Positions 17,165 to 26,024 of a stretch of DNA of 64,000 nt are shown here, one piece after another. Made by a program: the position numbers and the translations under genes. Every line of letters starts with the position of its first letter. The first letter of the stretch is position 1. Below the pieces are notes generated by a model. The model did not search any database and was not told the DNA's origin. It saw only the letters and a list, made by a program, of their open reading frames with translations. The stretch spans positions 1 through 64,000 of IMG/VR virus record IMGVR_UViG_3300030333_004588, one strand, 5' to 3'. Origin of the DNA: a virus.

Positions 17165-17646
17165 AATTCAATATCAAGTTCCATTATTTTTTGTTCTATA
17201 ATCAAATCATCTAAGGCTTCTTGTGGTAATTCATGATACTCATCTTCAAGATAAACTCTTCTTTTTCTACACTCTCTTAAAGTATAAGTTCTGAATATTT
17301 TATATTGTTCTATATAATCTTTTAATGTTCTGTATAATTTTTTTACATCTGATTGTGAAATTGTATTTTGGAAATCACCAACCTCTGTTGTGTTTTTATC
17401 TTTACTTAATCCACCAAATTGTTCAATCAATGCTTGAAATTTTGAGGCAGTGATTGGTCTTGTGACTGCAGTGTCTAATTGTAACCCAACAAAAAAGTAT
17501 GTAAGTCTTCCATTCTTTTTTCTATATGGATATCTTGGACTTAAACATAACACGGTTCTTCTAATTCCTTTTGTTTCATTTTTACTCTTATAAATAAAAG
17601 AAACTATCTGACCTGGTTGAACTTTATCCCATGAAGTATTTTTCAT
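17161..17646 (-). CDS. Hypothetical protein with SH3-like N-terminus
   Basis: 161 residues. VQPGQIVSFIYKSK and RRTVLCLSPRYPYR suggest a small beta-barrel start; the rest is helical and charged, with CRKRRVYLEDEYHEL and a Glu-rich end. Not assigned to a family. Joined to both neighbours by four-base overlaps, so part of the same message as the two GT4 transferases behind it. Confidence 0.45.
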   Translation of the reverse strand: MKNTSWDKVQPGQIVSFIYKSKNETKGIRRTVLCLSPRYPYRKKNGRLTYFFVGLQLDTAVTRPITASKFQALIEQFGGLSKDKNTTEVGDFQNTISQSDVKKLYRTLKDYIEQYKIFRTYTLRECRKRRVYLEDEYHELPQEALDDLIIEQKIMELDIEL

Positions 17647-18086
17647 TCTTTTATAATTCCCATATCTTTACATGCATCCATGAACTCGTGTTGTCCATAT
17701 GACTTTGCATTATCAACATCTAATTTATGTTCATGTCCCTCATATTGTGGGTCTTTCATTTCTTCTTCTGTTAATTTAGTTACTTGTGCAAATTTCCACA
17801 TCCAATTATTTTTAGTCCCATCTGGATAAATTATTCCAAACTTACCCATGTTTAATACTGATGGAAACCATGTAATCTTTCTATCATAATCAAATACTGA
17901 TATTTCATTCATTAATTGTGTTGATGATTCAACTGCCTTTTTCAGTTCTTCTGTATCGTTTTTGTAATATGAATTACTTGTGAACCCACATTTAAAACAA
18001 ATATAGGAAGTAAAGTGTTCAGTAGATTCTTCAAAACATTGATTCTCAGTAAAACAATTTGGACATTTAGTTTTTACTTCTGACAT
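17643..18086 (-). CDS. Zinc-ribbon protein
   Basis: 147 residues. CPNC (residues 8-11) and CFKCG (31-35) form a four-Cys zinc ribbon. The rest contains aromatic patches such as WFPSVLNMGKFG and WMWKFAQV, and an acidic EEEMKDPQYEGHEH stretch. Many phage zinc-ribbon proteins bind nucleic acids or polymerase, but no specific role is visible. Confidence 0.55.
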   Translation of the reverse strand: MSEVKTKCPNCFTENQCFEESTEHFTSYICFKCGFTSNSYYKNDTEELKKAVESSTQLMNEISVFDYDRKITWFPSVLNMGKFGIIYPDGTKNNWMWKFAQVTKLTEEEMKDPQYEGHEHKLDVDNAKSYGQHEFMDACKDMGIIKE

Positions 18087-19408
18087 TATATCTTCCTCAA
18101 TTTAGGTAAACCCTTTTCTTTTGGTTTATCTTCTGTTTTCATATTGGGTAATTTTATATCAACTTGTTTAGGTAATGTATCTAATTGTTGGTCAATAATT
18201 TGTTCTAATCTTTCTCTCATTTTATCATGAGTAAACTTTTTTCTATTCATCAACATTAATTTTTTACCTTTAACTGCATACTTCGTATAATTTTTATATA
18301 CATCTCTAAGTATCTGTGATGCAAGACCATAATTAACACCAAACCACTCACAAGTATCAACCATAAATTCTTTTGGAAATGCACCTTTTGGAACTTTTAC
18401 ATATTGTCCAATAAGTTTTACGGTATTATTTTCATCAAGAAAATCTTTTTGTCCAGTCTCACATGGTGCAATAATTGGTTTACCACTAAATGATGCTTCA
18501 AGTAATGGACGACCAAAACCCTCACCATGAGTAAAAGATAAATGTGCCTTTACCTTTGGATGATTATATAAACAATTCATTTCATCATCAGTCAAGTCCC
18601 CATGTAATAACCAAACTTTAGGATATGTTTTTGCCTTTACATCTTTCCTTATATATTCAATTTTCTTTTTTATATCTTCTCTATCTATAACTGAAAATCC
18701 TGCACTACTTGTTTTTAAAATAAGTCCTGGTGGATTTGGCATATTTTTAAATACTTCAAAAAATACTTTAATCATCATACCGACATCTTTTCTATCTTCA
18801 CCGAGACCACCTTGTAACCAATGACCTGTATATAAAAAATTCCAATCTGTAGTTATCTTTTCAAACTCATCAACAAGTTGTTTTGAAAATTCATTAGTCT
18901 CTTTAAATATCTCTGGGTCTGCACCTTCAAATAATGTTGTTAACTGACTATTAACTTTTAGTTGACCTACTACTTTTCCACTTTGGTCTTTTTTATCATA
19001 AGATACATTTTTAAAATTAACTGCACTCCACTCTGATGTTATAATATTAACATCCATACGATTCAAACCCTCAACCCATGGTGCTGGTGGTATAGTATGT
19101 TCTATACCTGCCGTTACACCAATATTCTTTTTTGCAATTGGTGAAAATTCATTAGGTACACTAATTTGTAAATGAACTTCAGGTTGTCTTTCAATGTTTG
19201 GTTGTTTTAATATTCGTTTATGTATTTCTCTATGCCAATGATTGTGTTCTTCTAATGCATTCATTGGTGTGGTTCCCCATCTCATAGATTGTATTCTAAC
19301 ATCATATTTATCAGATTCAATAAGTGCCCTACAAATATCTCTTGTGTGATTTCCATATCCACTTCTTGTTGAAACTGGTCCAGTAACTAATACAATTGGT
19401 TTACTCAT
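18086..19408 (-). CDS. GT4-family glycosyltransferase
   Basis: 440 residues, GT-B fold. SGYGNHTRDICRALIE at the N-terminus (acceptor Rossmann domain) and THGEGFGRPLLEASFSGKPIIA near residue 295 (E-x7-E of GT4, donor binding) are clear. The C-terminus ends in a Lys/Pro-rich tail. It partners with the neighbouring GT4 gene, which it follows by a four-base overlap. Donor and acceptor unknown. Confidence 0.85.
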   Translation of the reverse strand: MSKPIVLVTGPVSTRSGYGNHTRDICRALIESDKYDVRIQSMRWGTTPMNALEEHNHWHREIHKRILKQPNIERQPEVHLQISVPNEFSPIAKKNIGVTAGIEHTIPPAPWVEGLNRMDVNIITSEWSAVNFKNVSYDKKDQSGKVVGQLKVNSQLTTLFEGADPEIFKETNEFSKQLVDEFEKITTDWNFLYTGHWLQGGLGEDRKDVGMMIKVFFEVFKNMPNPPGLILKTSSAGFSVIDREDIKKKIEYIRKDVKAKTYPKVWLLHGDLTDDEMNCLYNHPKVKAHLSFTHGEGFGRPLLEASFSGKPIIAPCETGQKDFLDENNTVKLIGQYVKVPKGAFPKEFMVDTCEWFGVNYGLASQILRDVYKNYTKYAVKGKKLMLMNRKKFTHDKMRERLEQIIDQQLDTLPKQVDIKLPNMKTEDKPKEKGLPKLRKI

Positions 19409-20829
19409 ACTTCAAATACCTCATAACTTTTTCTTGGTGTCCATTTTTCAAATGCAGTTTCCATATGGTCAATAAATAATTGAGACATATGTCTTGCAGT
19501 CATCATTGCATCATCTCCTGTTACAAATTCATGTCCGAGTTGACCTGCAGTTGTTCTTTCTTCTGGTGTTTTATCATACCAATATCTTATTGCATCTGCA
19601 ACATCAATCCAATCTGCTCTATCATCCATAATATATGGTGTTGGAACTGAACCTTGTAATGACCTTGTTCTCGGCCATACTGGTTTAACCCATTCACCAT
19701 GAGTTAAATCCTCGTTGTGTTCCCACTTTCTCCAATCGTGTAGTGAATGAATATCTTTGTAATCTTGATAAGTAATATACTCATCCTTTAATTTAAAACC
19801 ACATTGGTCTTGTAGTCCACCCGTAACATTAACAATGATTGGTGTTCCACTCATTAATGATTCACAAGTTCCTAATCCAAATCCCTCATTGGATGCAATA
19901 TTAATCGTTACATCAACTACATTATACAATTGATTCATACCCTCAGATGTAAGTTTCTCTGTTGAAAAGACAACATTTAAATCAGGACAAATTTCATCTA
20001 TGACTGCCGGTAAATCTGTTCCATTATTATCAACTGGTTGTGTATGTAAAACAAAACCAACTTTATCTCTTTGTTCTTGTGTTAATCCATCTGCAAATGT
20101 TTTAAATGCCAAGATTAAATCTGAAGTCATCTTTCTTCTAATATTTCTATTGTTAAATAAAATACAAAAATCTACCTCTTTACCATTAAACAATTCATTT
20201 TTTAGTTTATTAACTTTAAACTTTTCATCCTCATCAACTATTGGATAAAAATATTTCTCATTAATACCATGTGGAATATATGTTGAATCCCATTCTGTTC
20301 TTTCTTTATTCTGACAAACATTCTGAACAATATTGTGTGTTTGTTTAGAAATATTCATAATCAAATCACAACTCTCATAAAATGGTTCATTCCATTTTGG
20401 ATAAGGTAAGTCATCCCAAATATTATAATAGAAGATAGGAATACTTTGTCTAATTTCATGTTCCATTTGATACAACCAAACCCAAAATCTTGGGTCTGTG
20501 TAGTGTAGAATTGCATCTGGTTTTTCTTGAACTAAAAGTGACCTAACTAACTCTTGACTACCATAACCATCTATTGGATATATTGTTAATTTTGCATCTT
20601 CAACACCTGTTTCTTCCCTAACGGCCTGATTCATATCAATAATCTTTCCATTATCTGGATGTTTTATTGCTCCACCCACTTGAATCCAATCGTATTTATC
20701 AATAGTTCCGAAAACTATTTCCCTTGACATTGTTCCGACACCACTATGCATTCGTAAGTCATCTGACAATAATAAGATTTTCTTCTTTTTTGGTTTAGAA
20801 GAAATCTTCTGAAGTTTTGGTAATTGCAT
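19405..20829 (-). CDS. GT4-family glycosyltransferase
   Basis: 474 residues, GT-B. LLLSDDLRMHSGVGTMSREIVFG near residue 19 and ASNEGFGLGTCESLMSGTPIIVNVTGG near 313 (donor-site E-x7-E) mark the two domains. The Lys-rich first 20 residues precede the fold. Two long GT4 enzymes in a row suggest addition of consecutive sugars to one acceptor. Confidence 0.85.
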   Translation of the reverse strand: MQLPKLQKISSKPKKKKILLLSDDLRMHSGVGTMSREIVFGTIDKYDWIQVGGAIKHPDNGKIIDMNQAVREETGVEDAKLTIYPIDGYGSQELVRSLLVQEKPDAILHYTDPRFWVWLYQMEHEIRQSIPIFYYNIWDDLPYPKWNEPFYESCDLIMNISKQTHNIVQNVCQNKERTEWDSTYIPHGINEKYFYPIVDEDEKFKVNKLKNELFNGKEVDFCILFNNRNIRRKMTSDLILAFKTFADGLTQEQRDKVGFVLHTQPVDNNGTDLPAVIDEICPDLNVVFSTEKLTSEGMNQLYNVVDVTINIASNEGFGLGTCESLMSGTPIIVNVTGGLQDQCGFKLKDEYITYQDYKDIHSLHDWRKWEHNEDLTHGEWVKPVWPRTRSLQGSVPTPYIMDDRADWIDVADAIRYWYDKTPEERTTAGQLGHEFVTGDDAMMTARHMSQLFIDHMETAFEKWTPRKSYEVFEV

Positions 20830-20840
20830 TTATAACCTCT

Positions 20841-21035
20841 TTAAAATTTAGAACCACTTGTTTCTAAGTCGCTATTTTTTAGTACTTTTTCCTTAAATTC
20901 ATCATCGTATACAAATAAATGTAAACTACGATTAACTAATTTTTGTAACGAAAATTCTTCAGAGATAGATTTCTCTTTAAATTTACGATATAACTCATCA
21001 ATAACTTTTACTGATGTTAATTTTTCTTCACTCAT
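20841..21035 (-). CDS. Ribbon-helix-helix-like small protein
   Basis: 64 residues. TSVKVIDELYRKFKEKSI followed by SLQKLVNRSLHLFV has the strand-helix-helix pattern of ribbon-helix-helix DNA-binding proteins, here at N-terminal residues 6-45, with a charged C-terminal tail. It opens the glycan island, directly behind an AT-rich promoter-like stretch at 21056-21085, so it may be a regulator of the genes beyond. No operator could be identified. Confidence 0.6.
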   Translation of the reverse strand: MSEEKLTSVKVIDELYRKFKEKSISEEFSLQKLVNRSLHLFVYDDEFKEKVLKNSDLETSGSKF

Positions 21036-21055
21036 AATAATCTCTTTGTTTTAAT

Positions 21056-21085
21056 TATCTATATATACATATATATATAAATATG
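21056..21085 (-). promoter_or_regulatory. AT-rich promoter-like element upstream of the glycan island
   Basis: The minus strand here reads TTTATATATATATGTATA followed by TATAGATAATTAAA, almost the same as the stretch in front of the sliding-clamp gene (33396-33416). The shared core TATATATATGTATATATAGA suggests a common phage-class promoter or binding site. No standard -35 is visible. Confidence 0.4.
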
Positions 21086-21089
21086 TTAA

Positions 21090-21494
21090 TTAATCAAAAA
21101 TAATGAATTTTTTATCTATTTTTTTAGAATACTTTAATGCAGAACTTGTTCCATCTGTGACTTTACCATCTTTACAAAATGCAACTACATTATCACTATA
21201 TTTAACTAAATCCTTATTTCGTTTATGGTAATTTCCAACATTATATTGTTTATTATATCTAAATGCCCCAAACACACAATGTTGGTTATGTGATTCATGA
21301 TAAGGTGGAAACTCACTATAATCTATATCAAAGTCAAGTGAGAATTGTTTTGCATATTTATCTGCACCTTGTTTTGCACCACCACTAACTATTTCTAAAT
21401 CACTACCAATTTTTTCTTTTAATTTAAAAATAAAATCCTTTATTTTTCTTTTATTAGTATAACTTCTACTTCCTATGATTGCTACTTTCATCAT
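21090..21494 (-). CDS. SLOG/DUF2493-type Rossmann protein
   Basis: About 134 residues from the ATG pair at 21494/21491. MKVAIIGSRSY is the first strand and Gly loop of DUF2493 (YspA-like SLOG) proteins, IVSGGAKQGADKYAKQF is the second signature, and VVAFCKDGKVTDGTSSAL is the third. SLOG proteins bind nucleotides or nucleotide-derived signals; some act in stress or antiphage signalling. A longer frame to 21569 overlaps the previous gene and is unlikely. Confidence 0.7.
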   Translation of the reverse strand: MMKVAIIGSRSYTNKRKIKDFIFKLKEKIGSDLEIVSGGAKQGADKYAKQFSLDFDIDYSEFPPYHESHNQHCVFGAFRYNKQYNVGNYHKRNKDLVKYSDNVVAFCKDGKVTDGTSSALKYSKKIDKKFIIFD

Positions 21495-21933
21495 CGTTTC
21501 TTTTTTGTCTCCTTGGTTTCTTATCTGGGTCTCTATTGACAAACTCCCAAGTCTGTTTAAAATTCTCAATACCCTTTACTATACCATTACTTGGGTCATG
21601 GTATCTCCAACTAAATCTTGAATATTGTATATGATGTGCATCATGAACTTCCCTTGGTATAATATCATACCATATAAAATATAATTGTCTATCAAAAAAT
21701 TCAGGTCTTATTATAGTTTTTTGTGGTCTATCAGTAACAGCTTCCCTTTGTTTTAAAAATTCACTTAATCTACTTAAGTCTATAGTCTCGGTTTCCCTAT
21801 CATACCAAAAGTAAATTGTAAAGTGACATTGAAATGTATCTTCACTTATAGAAGATAAGGCATCTAATACTTCTTTTTCCCATGGTTTGTCAATAAAATC
21901 TGACAACTTTATTCTTAATGTTGGTGTAATCAT
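21466..21933 (-). CDS. Hypothetical protein
   Basis: 155 residues, not recognised. Rich in aromatics and His (WYDIIPREVHDAHHIQYSRFSWRYHDP), with a basic C-terminal tail (KKPRRQKRNDDESSNHRK). No membrane segment. Its ATG is joined to the nuclease stop; its tail overlaps the SLOG gene. Confidence 0.45.
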   Translation of the reverse strand: MITPTLRIKLSDFIDKPWEKEVLDALSSISEDTFQCHFTIYFWYDRETETIDLSRLSEFLKQREAVTDRPQKTIIRPEFFDRQLYFIWYDIIPREVHDAHHIQYSRFSWRYHDPSNGIVKGIENFKQTWEFVNRDPDKKPRRQKRNDDESSNHRK

Positions 21934-22766
21934 TATAAGTCCTTACATAGTCTACATTTTTTATGTTTTTCACATTTTTCATAATCATGTGCGATAATTT
22001 TACCATTCTCGTCATAACACTCAGCCATAAATTCATCTAATCTACTCATAACCTTATTAATACTTGGTTTACCACTCGCAGGTGAAAACACTTGTAACCT
22101 TTTTTGTGGATATTGTATATTCTCATACAATTTTCTCTTCAATATTAAATATTCAATATCTATTTTATCCATTGGAATATCAGTAGTATCTGAAAAGAAT
22201 TTTTTATACAACAATAACTGATTAGTTTTATTCTTATCTGCCTTTTGATATTTATTCCAACCAAATGTTGCAGTTTTAATATCAATAATCTTAATACGAC
22301 CTGTTACTTTATTATGAATTACCACATCCATATATCCAACAAAAGTTAATTTATTTTCTAATTCAGATTTTATATCTAACTCAATACCAACTAATTCTGT
22401 ATTCTTTTTTGGAAAATGACTTGACTTTCTTTTTAGAAACTCGTCTATAATATTAATACCATCCTGAAAGAATGATTTCATATCTTCTAAACTTACATCA
22501 AAATCATCACCATGTTGTTCTTTAGATTTCTTGTAGTTCTCTTCCATTCTGTATTGTAGAATGTCATGTAGTGGTAATGAATCTGCATATTTAATTGTCT
22601 TACCATAATATGCAACCAAGTATGCCTGTATAGTTTCATGGATTGCAGTTCCAAATAAAGTATAAATGTTACCAACAAAAGTTTCTGCCTTATCTACATA
22701 ATCAAGTTTCCAAGTGTAAGGACACTTATCCCATTTTGAGAATTGACTATAACTAATTCTACTCAT
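21933..22766 (-). CDS. PD-(D/E)XK nuclease (RecB/Cas4-like)
   Basis: 277 residues. The N-terminal SYSQFSKWDKCPYTWKLDYV and FGTAIHETIQAYL are the RecB-type opening. FVGYMDVVIHN and IIDIKTATFGW (near 150-180) supply the catalytic Asp and the D-x-K pair. A C-terminal CEKHKKCRLCKDL could bind metal, as the Cys cluster does in Cas4/AddB-like nucleases, though only three Cys are close. In phages such nucleases process recombination or replication ends. Confidence 0.8.
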   Translation of the reverse strand: MSRISYSQFSKWDKCPYTWKLDYVDKAETFVGNIYTLFGTAIHETIQAYLVAYYGKTIKYADSLPLHDILQYRMEENYKKSKEQHGDDFDVSLEDMKSFFQDGINIIDEFLKRKSSHFPKKNTELVGIELDIKSELENKLTFVGYMDVVIHNKVTGRIKIIDIKTATFGWNKYQKADKNKTNQLLLYKKFFSDTTDIPMDKIDIEYLILKRKLYENIQYPQKRLQVFSPASGKPSINKVMSRLDEFMAECYDENGKIIAHDYEKCEKHKKCRLCKDL

Positions 22767-23580
22767 CTATAATTGCTCTTCCTTTCATATCTTCCCAATC
22801 TCTATTCTTTCTTACTTTATTATTTACATTAAGAACCGATTTTAATAATTCTGAATCAAACTCACTAACTATGGCTGAAACATCTTTAGGTAAACAATGT
22901 CCACCAAATCCCAACTCACCATCTGGTCCTGGAACTGCCCAATGTGATTTACCTAATCGTTCATCATATGTGGCATACTCAACTACTTTGTCGTAGTCAA
23001 TTCCTATCTCATCACATACTATTTTCATTTCATTTGCAAATGATACTTTAGTTGCCAAGAAACAATTAATAAAATACTTGACCATTTCTGCAGTCTTACT
23101 ACCTGTCTTAACTATTGTGGCATGTGGAAATACTTTTGAATAAATTTGTCTTAACTTGTTAGTTCCTTTTCTTGTTCCACCTAATACTATACGACTTTGA
23201 TTCTTGAAGTCTTCAAGGTAGTTTGCTTCTGTTAAAAATTCTGGATTAAAAATAACACTAATATTATTATATTTTTTGTTCAAACTATCTGTAGTTCCAG
23301 GTGGAATGGTAGACTTAATCACTACAATATGTCCATTTCCATATTCATTAATCTCACTAATAACTTCTTCTACAATATCAATATGACAAGTTCCATCTTG
23401 TCTCATTGGTGTTGGGACACATACAAAGATTACTTCACATCTATCAACTAAATTTTCTATAGTATCACAAGTACTTCTTTCTTCAAGTTTATCATATACT
23501 TCTATATCATAGTATGGTTCAAACCCAACCTTAATTGCAGTTCCAACATAACCTTGACCAACTATTCCTATTTTCCCCAT
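22759..23580 (-). CDS. UDP-glucose/GDP-mannose dehydrogenase family protein, short form
   Basis: 273 residues. GIVGQGYVGTA (residues 5-15) binds NAD, VCVPTPM near 53 and NPEFLTEANY near 116 are family motifs, and FGGHCLPKD near 226 has the catalytic Cys. Full-length enzymes are about 400 residues, so this lacks most of the C-terminal UDP-binding domain. Oxidation of a nucleotide sugar to an acid sugar remains possible, in line with the island. Its ATG lies 13 bases inside the preceding gene, with GGAAGAGG ahead. Confidence 0.75.
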   Translation of the reverse strand: MGKIGIVGQGYVGTAIKVGFEPYYDIEVYDKLEERSTCDTIENLVDRCEVIFVCVPTPMRQDGTCHIDIVEEVISEINEYGNGHIVVIKSTIPPGTTDSLNKKYNNISVIFNPEFLTEANYLEDFKNQSRIVLGGTRKGTNKLRQIYSKVFPHATIVKTGSKTAEMVKYFINCFLATKVSFANEMKIVCDEIGIDYDKVVEYATYDERLGKSHWAVPGPDGELGFGGHCLPKDVSAIVSEFDSELLKSVLNVNNKVRKNRDWEDMKGRAIIDE

Positions 23581-23951
23581 TTACCTCTTCCAACTATAGT
23601 TGCCATAATACCATAATTACTAACATCAAGATATGCATCTTCCATTGGTTCACCCTCAACTGCATTTTCTCTACCACTCATCAACAATGTTTTTAATCTC
23701 TGTAGTTTATCGTTCATCCTAAACCATAAACCTGTAAGTGATAACTTAACTTCATCATCTGTCTGTAATTGTGTTCCAACTGAAATATTACCTGGGCCGT
23801 AATCATGTTGTTTGTGTAAGAACAATTTATATTGTTCTGCCTGAATTCTTTTGAATTCTGTAGTCATCTCTGGCCACTCCTTTTCCATCTGTTCTACAAC
23901 ATCATATTCATGTGTAGTGGATGTAGGATTATCTTTGATAACCTTTACCAT
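23568..23951 (-). CDS. Nucleotide-modification-associated (DUF1599-like) protein
   Basis: 127 residues from the ATG at 23951 (GGAG six bases ahead). HKQHDYGPGNIS, LWFRMNDKLQRLKTLL and AYLDVSNYGIMATIV fit the DUF1599/Nmad1 pattern of small phage proteins linked to DNA base modification. The gene starts a new transcription unit behind the promoter at 23977-24006. With QueC nearby, base modification is a reasonable but unproven link. Confidence 0.6.
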   Translation of the reverse strand: MVKVIKDNPTSTTHEYDVVEQMEKEWPEMTTEFKRIQAEQYKLFLHKQHDYGPGNISVGTQLQTDDEVKLSLTGLWFRMNDKLQRLKTLLMSGRENAVEGEPMEDAYLDVSNYGIMATIVGRGKWGK

Positions 23952-23976
23952 ATTTTTCTCCAATTTACTATATGTT

Positions 23977-24006
23977 AATATACGACACTTTTGGTATAAG
24001 TGTCAA
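23977..24006 (-). promoter_or_regulatory. Sigma-70-type promoter
   Basis: On the minus strand AAAAAAAAGC, then TTGACA (24006-24001), an 18-base spacer and TATATT (23982-23977), 25 bases before the gene start. A GCTTGACA with an A-tract before it also occurs at 36426-36440. It drives the DUF1599-like gene, the dehydrogenase, nuclease and genes beyond. Confidence 0.75.
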
Positions 24007-24014
24007 GCTTTTTT

Positions 24015-24569
24015 TTATACAATTTTATCAATGATACCATACTCTAAACATTTATCTGCATTTAAATATGAATCATTTCTTCCTGCAAGTTCCCAAAACC
24101 TTGCATCTTGATTTGTGATTTCACCCAACAATTTATTAATATCTTTTTGTAACTCTTTTAAATGGTCAACACCTTTCATAACATCTGTAGTTTTACCTGC
24201 CTCAAATGCTTGTCCCTCATGAACCATTACGGTGGAATGTTTTGTCATTGTTCTTTCACCTGTCCCACTTGCCAACAATACTGATGCAGCACTCATACAA
24301 GTTCCAACACAATGTGTATTTACTTTAACTGGTAAACTTCTAATATAATCTACCAACCCTAACATCGCATAAACATCACCACCATACGAAGCAATATTTA
24401 AATTGATATCAGTATCAGGGTTTACTCTCACTAAATAATCACACTTTACTATCGTTGAATACAATGAATCTATATCAAACTCATAATTCATATAAGTGGT
24501 ATTGGTTTTTGAATTAACACCCCACTCCATTTCTTTCATATAAAATGATTCTTCTTTTCTATAACTCAT
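24015..24569 (-). CDS. ClpP-like serine protease
   Basis: 184 residues. INLNIASYGGDVYAMLGLVDYI is the oxyanion-strand region of ClpP, GTCMSAASVLLASG (near 88) carries the nucleophilic Ser, and HSTVMVHEG (near 110) the catalytic His. Length is close to cellular ClpP (about 195). Phage ClpP-like enzymes process capsid proteins or modulate host proteolysis; this copy is in the early/accessory region, not near head genes. The TAATG joint couples it to gp62. Confidence 0.85.
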   Translation of the reverse strand: MSYRKEESFYMKEMEWGVNSKTNTTYMNYEFDIDSLYSTIVKCDYLVRVNPDTDINLNIASYGGDVYAMLGLVDYIRSLPVKVNTHCVGTCMSAASVLLASGTGERTMTKHSTVMVHEGQAFEAGKTTDVMKGVDHLKELQKDINKLLGEITNQDARFWELAGRNDSYLNADKCLEYGIIDKIV

Positions 24570-25000
24570 TACTTACTCCATATTTTTTTTAATTGTTTGT
24601 CTTCTACACCATATTTCATTATAATTGTGGTAACTTGTTCTTTTGTTAATAACTCTAAATGGTCTTCTACTTCTCTTGTACTACATTGAAAATAATCTAC
24701 CAAATGTTCCATTGCCCAACTTTCAACTTTAGATTTCTTTTTTGGTTTTACATATCTTAAAAAAGTTCTACCTCTTGGTAATATATCAATATAAAACTGA
24801 TAAAGATTCTTTGGATTCATTTCCCAATATTTTTGAACTTCATTTACAACTTGTATCCAATCTGATTTCATACTTAAAAACCTATTTACCATGTAATTTG
24901 ACCAAGTTTTCTTATCAGATTCAGATAATGAATCCCAATACAATGTATTTTGGACATTGGTAATTTGTTTTATATGGTCAAATAGTGTTTTTGCTTTCAT
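24569..25000 (-). CDS. Clamp-loader small subunit (T4 gp62-like)
   Basis: 143 residues. YWDSLSESDKKTWSNYMVNRFLSM (in parts, residues 22-44) and FYIDILPRGRTFLRYVK (near 69) match the small, fast-evolving gp62 subunit of T4-like clamp loaders. It would join the gp44-type ATPase encoded at 30480-31403 to load the clamp at 32629. The two subunits are adjacent in T4 but about 5.5 kb apart here. AAGG sits nine bases before the ATG. Confidence 0.65.
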   Translation of the reverse strand: MKAKTLFDHIKQITNVQNTLYWDSLSESDKKTWSNYMVNRFLSMKSDWIQVVNEVQKYWEMNPKNLYQFYIDILPRGRTFLRYVKPKKKSKVESWAMEHLVDYFQCSTREVEDHLELLTKEQVTTIIMKYGVEDKQLKKIWSK

Positions 25001-25050
25001 GTTGAATAACCTTTAGATATATATAAATAGTTTATCACTAATCAAAAACA

Positions 25051-25482
25051 TTAATTTTTTTCTTTCTTTGATAGAAAATCAACTATATTTTCGTAGTATA
25101 AAATTCTATGATTTGGATGTAATTGAACTAAACCTTTCATTTTTTTATTTGCACTCATTATTTCATAACGAGTTAACTTTATTCCCTCAAGTTTATAATA
25201 AGAATCAACTTGTGCTCCTATATCTTTTCTTAACAATAAAAATACCATATCGGCATAATCAATTATTTCTTTAAGATAATCTTGACTTTTTACAAAATCA
25301 CACTTCATACTTTTCCATTTGGATTTTTCCATAAACTTTTCAAATCCCATTGATTGAATTGTATTTTTATGTTTATCAAAATCTGGTTCATTCCAAAATT
25401 CTTGACCTGTGATTTGTTCTAAGGTCTTTTTGAAATTAGTTGAACCAACTCTCCAATGTGATAATATTACTATTTTAGACAT
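25051..25482 (-). CDS. Sulfotransferase-like P-loop protein
   Basis: 143 residues. VILSHWRVGSTNFKKTLEQ (residues 4-22) is a 5'-PSB-like loop, as in Stf0-type sulfotransferases (PRSGSTLL in those), and MVFLLLRKDIGAQVDSYYKL near 79 parallels the 3'-phosphate site (RxDxxxQxxS). It is short for the family (about 250), so it is either a minimal form or a partner. Overlaps QueC by 13 bases. Confidence 0.55.
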   Translation of the reverse strand: MSKIVILSHWRVGSTNFKKTLEQITGQEFWNEPDFDKHKNTIQSMGFEKFMEKSKWKSMKCDFVKSQDYLKEIIDYADMVFLLLRKDIGAQVDSYYKLEGIKLTRYEIMSANKKMKGLVQLHPNHRILYYENIVDFLSKKEKN

Positions 25483-26024
25483 TCCATTTCCTTACATTGA
25501 AAACATTCACCACAAATTTCTTCCTCTCTACACCACCAAACTTCCTCTTGTATTCCACTTCCTAATAAATTCCAACACTTTTCTTTAGTAAACTTTTTCA
25601 ATGGTGTTGTTAATTTTATTTTATGTTTTGTATAAACATCGTTCTCATTACATGCATCAACCATTTGATATAATGTTTTTAAATTTGTTGGTGAATCTTC
25701 AGTATCATTATCTGATTTTGTAAACCCTACTGATACTTCATCATACTCTTCTTGATATGCAATTCTCATACCATCAACCAAACATATAAACACATCACCA
25801 AGAACACTTGCATATTGAGTAGATGTAGTGAACTCAAATGGTTTTATTTTTTGTAATATTGGTTCTATATTTTTAACGGCATTCAATTGTTTATTAACCA
25901 TACCACCTCTGTTTAACAATTTAACATGGTGTGCATGAACTTCACAATTTGTTTGTTCTAAATGAAACTTTAAAAGTGCAGTTGAATCAACTCCACCACT
26001 CCATAATATCAAAACTTTTACCAA
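25470..26024 (-). CDS. queC: 7-cyano-7-deazaguanine synthase (QueC)
   Basis: 184 residues. LWSGGVDSTALL (residues 7-18) is the PP-loop that binds ATP, and WWCREEEICGECFQC near the C-terminus carries the Zn-binding Cys set (C-x6-CGxC-x2-C). QueC converts 7-carboxy-7-deazaguanine to preQ0, used for queuosine or, in some phages, 7-deazaguanine in DNA. No QueD, QueE, FolE or DpdA homologue is evident in this window. Start is a TTG with GAGG seven bases upstream, overlapping the preceding stop. Confidence 0.8.
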   Translation of the reverse strand: MVKVLILWSGGVDSTALLKFHLEQTNCEVHAHHVKLLNRGGMVNKQLNAVKNIEPILQKIKPFEFTTSTQYASVLGDVFICLVDGMRIAYQEEYDEVSVGFTKSDNDTEDSPTNLKTLYQMVDACNENDVYTKHKIKLTTPLKKFTKEKCWNLLGSGIQEEVWWCREEEICGECFQCKEMECLK

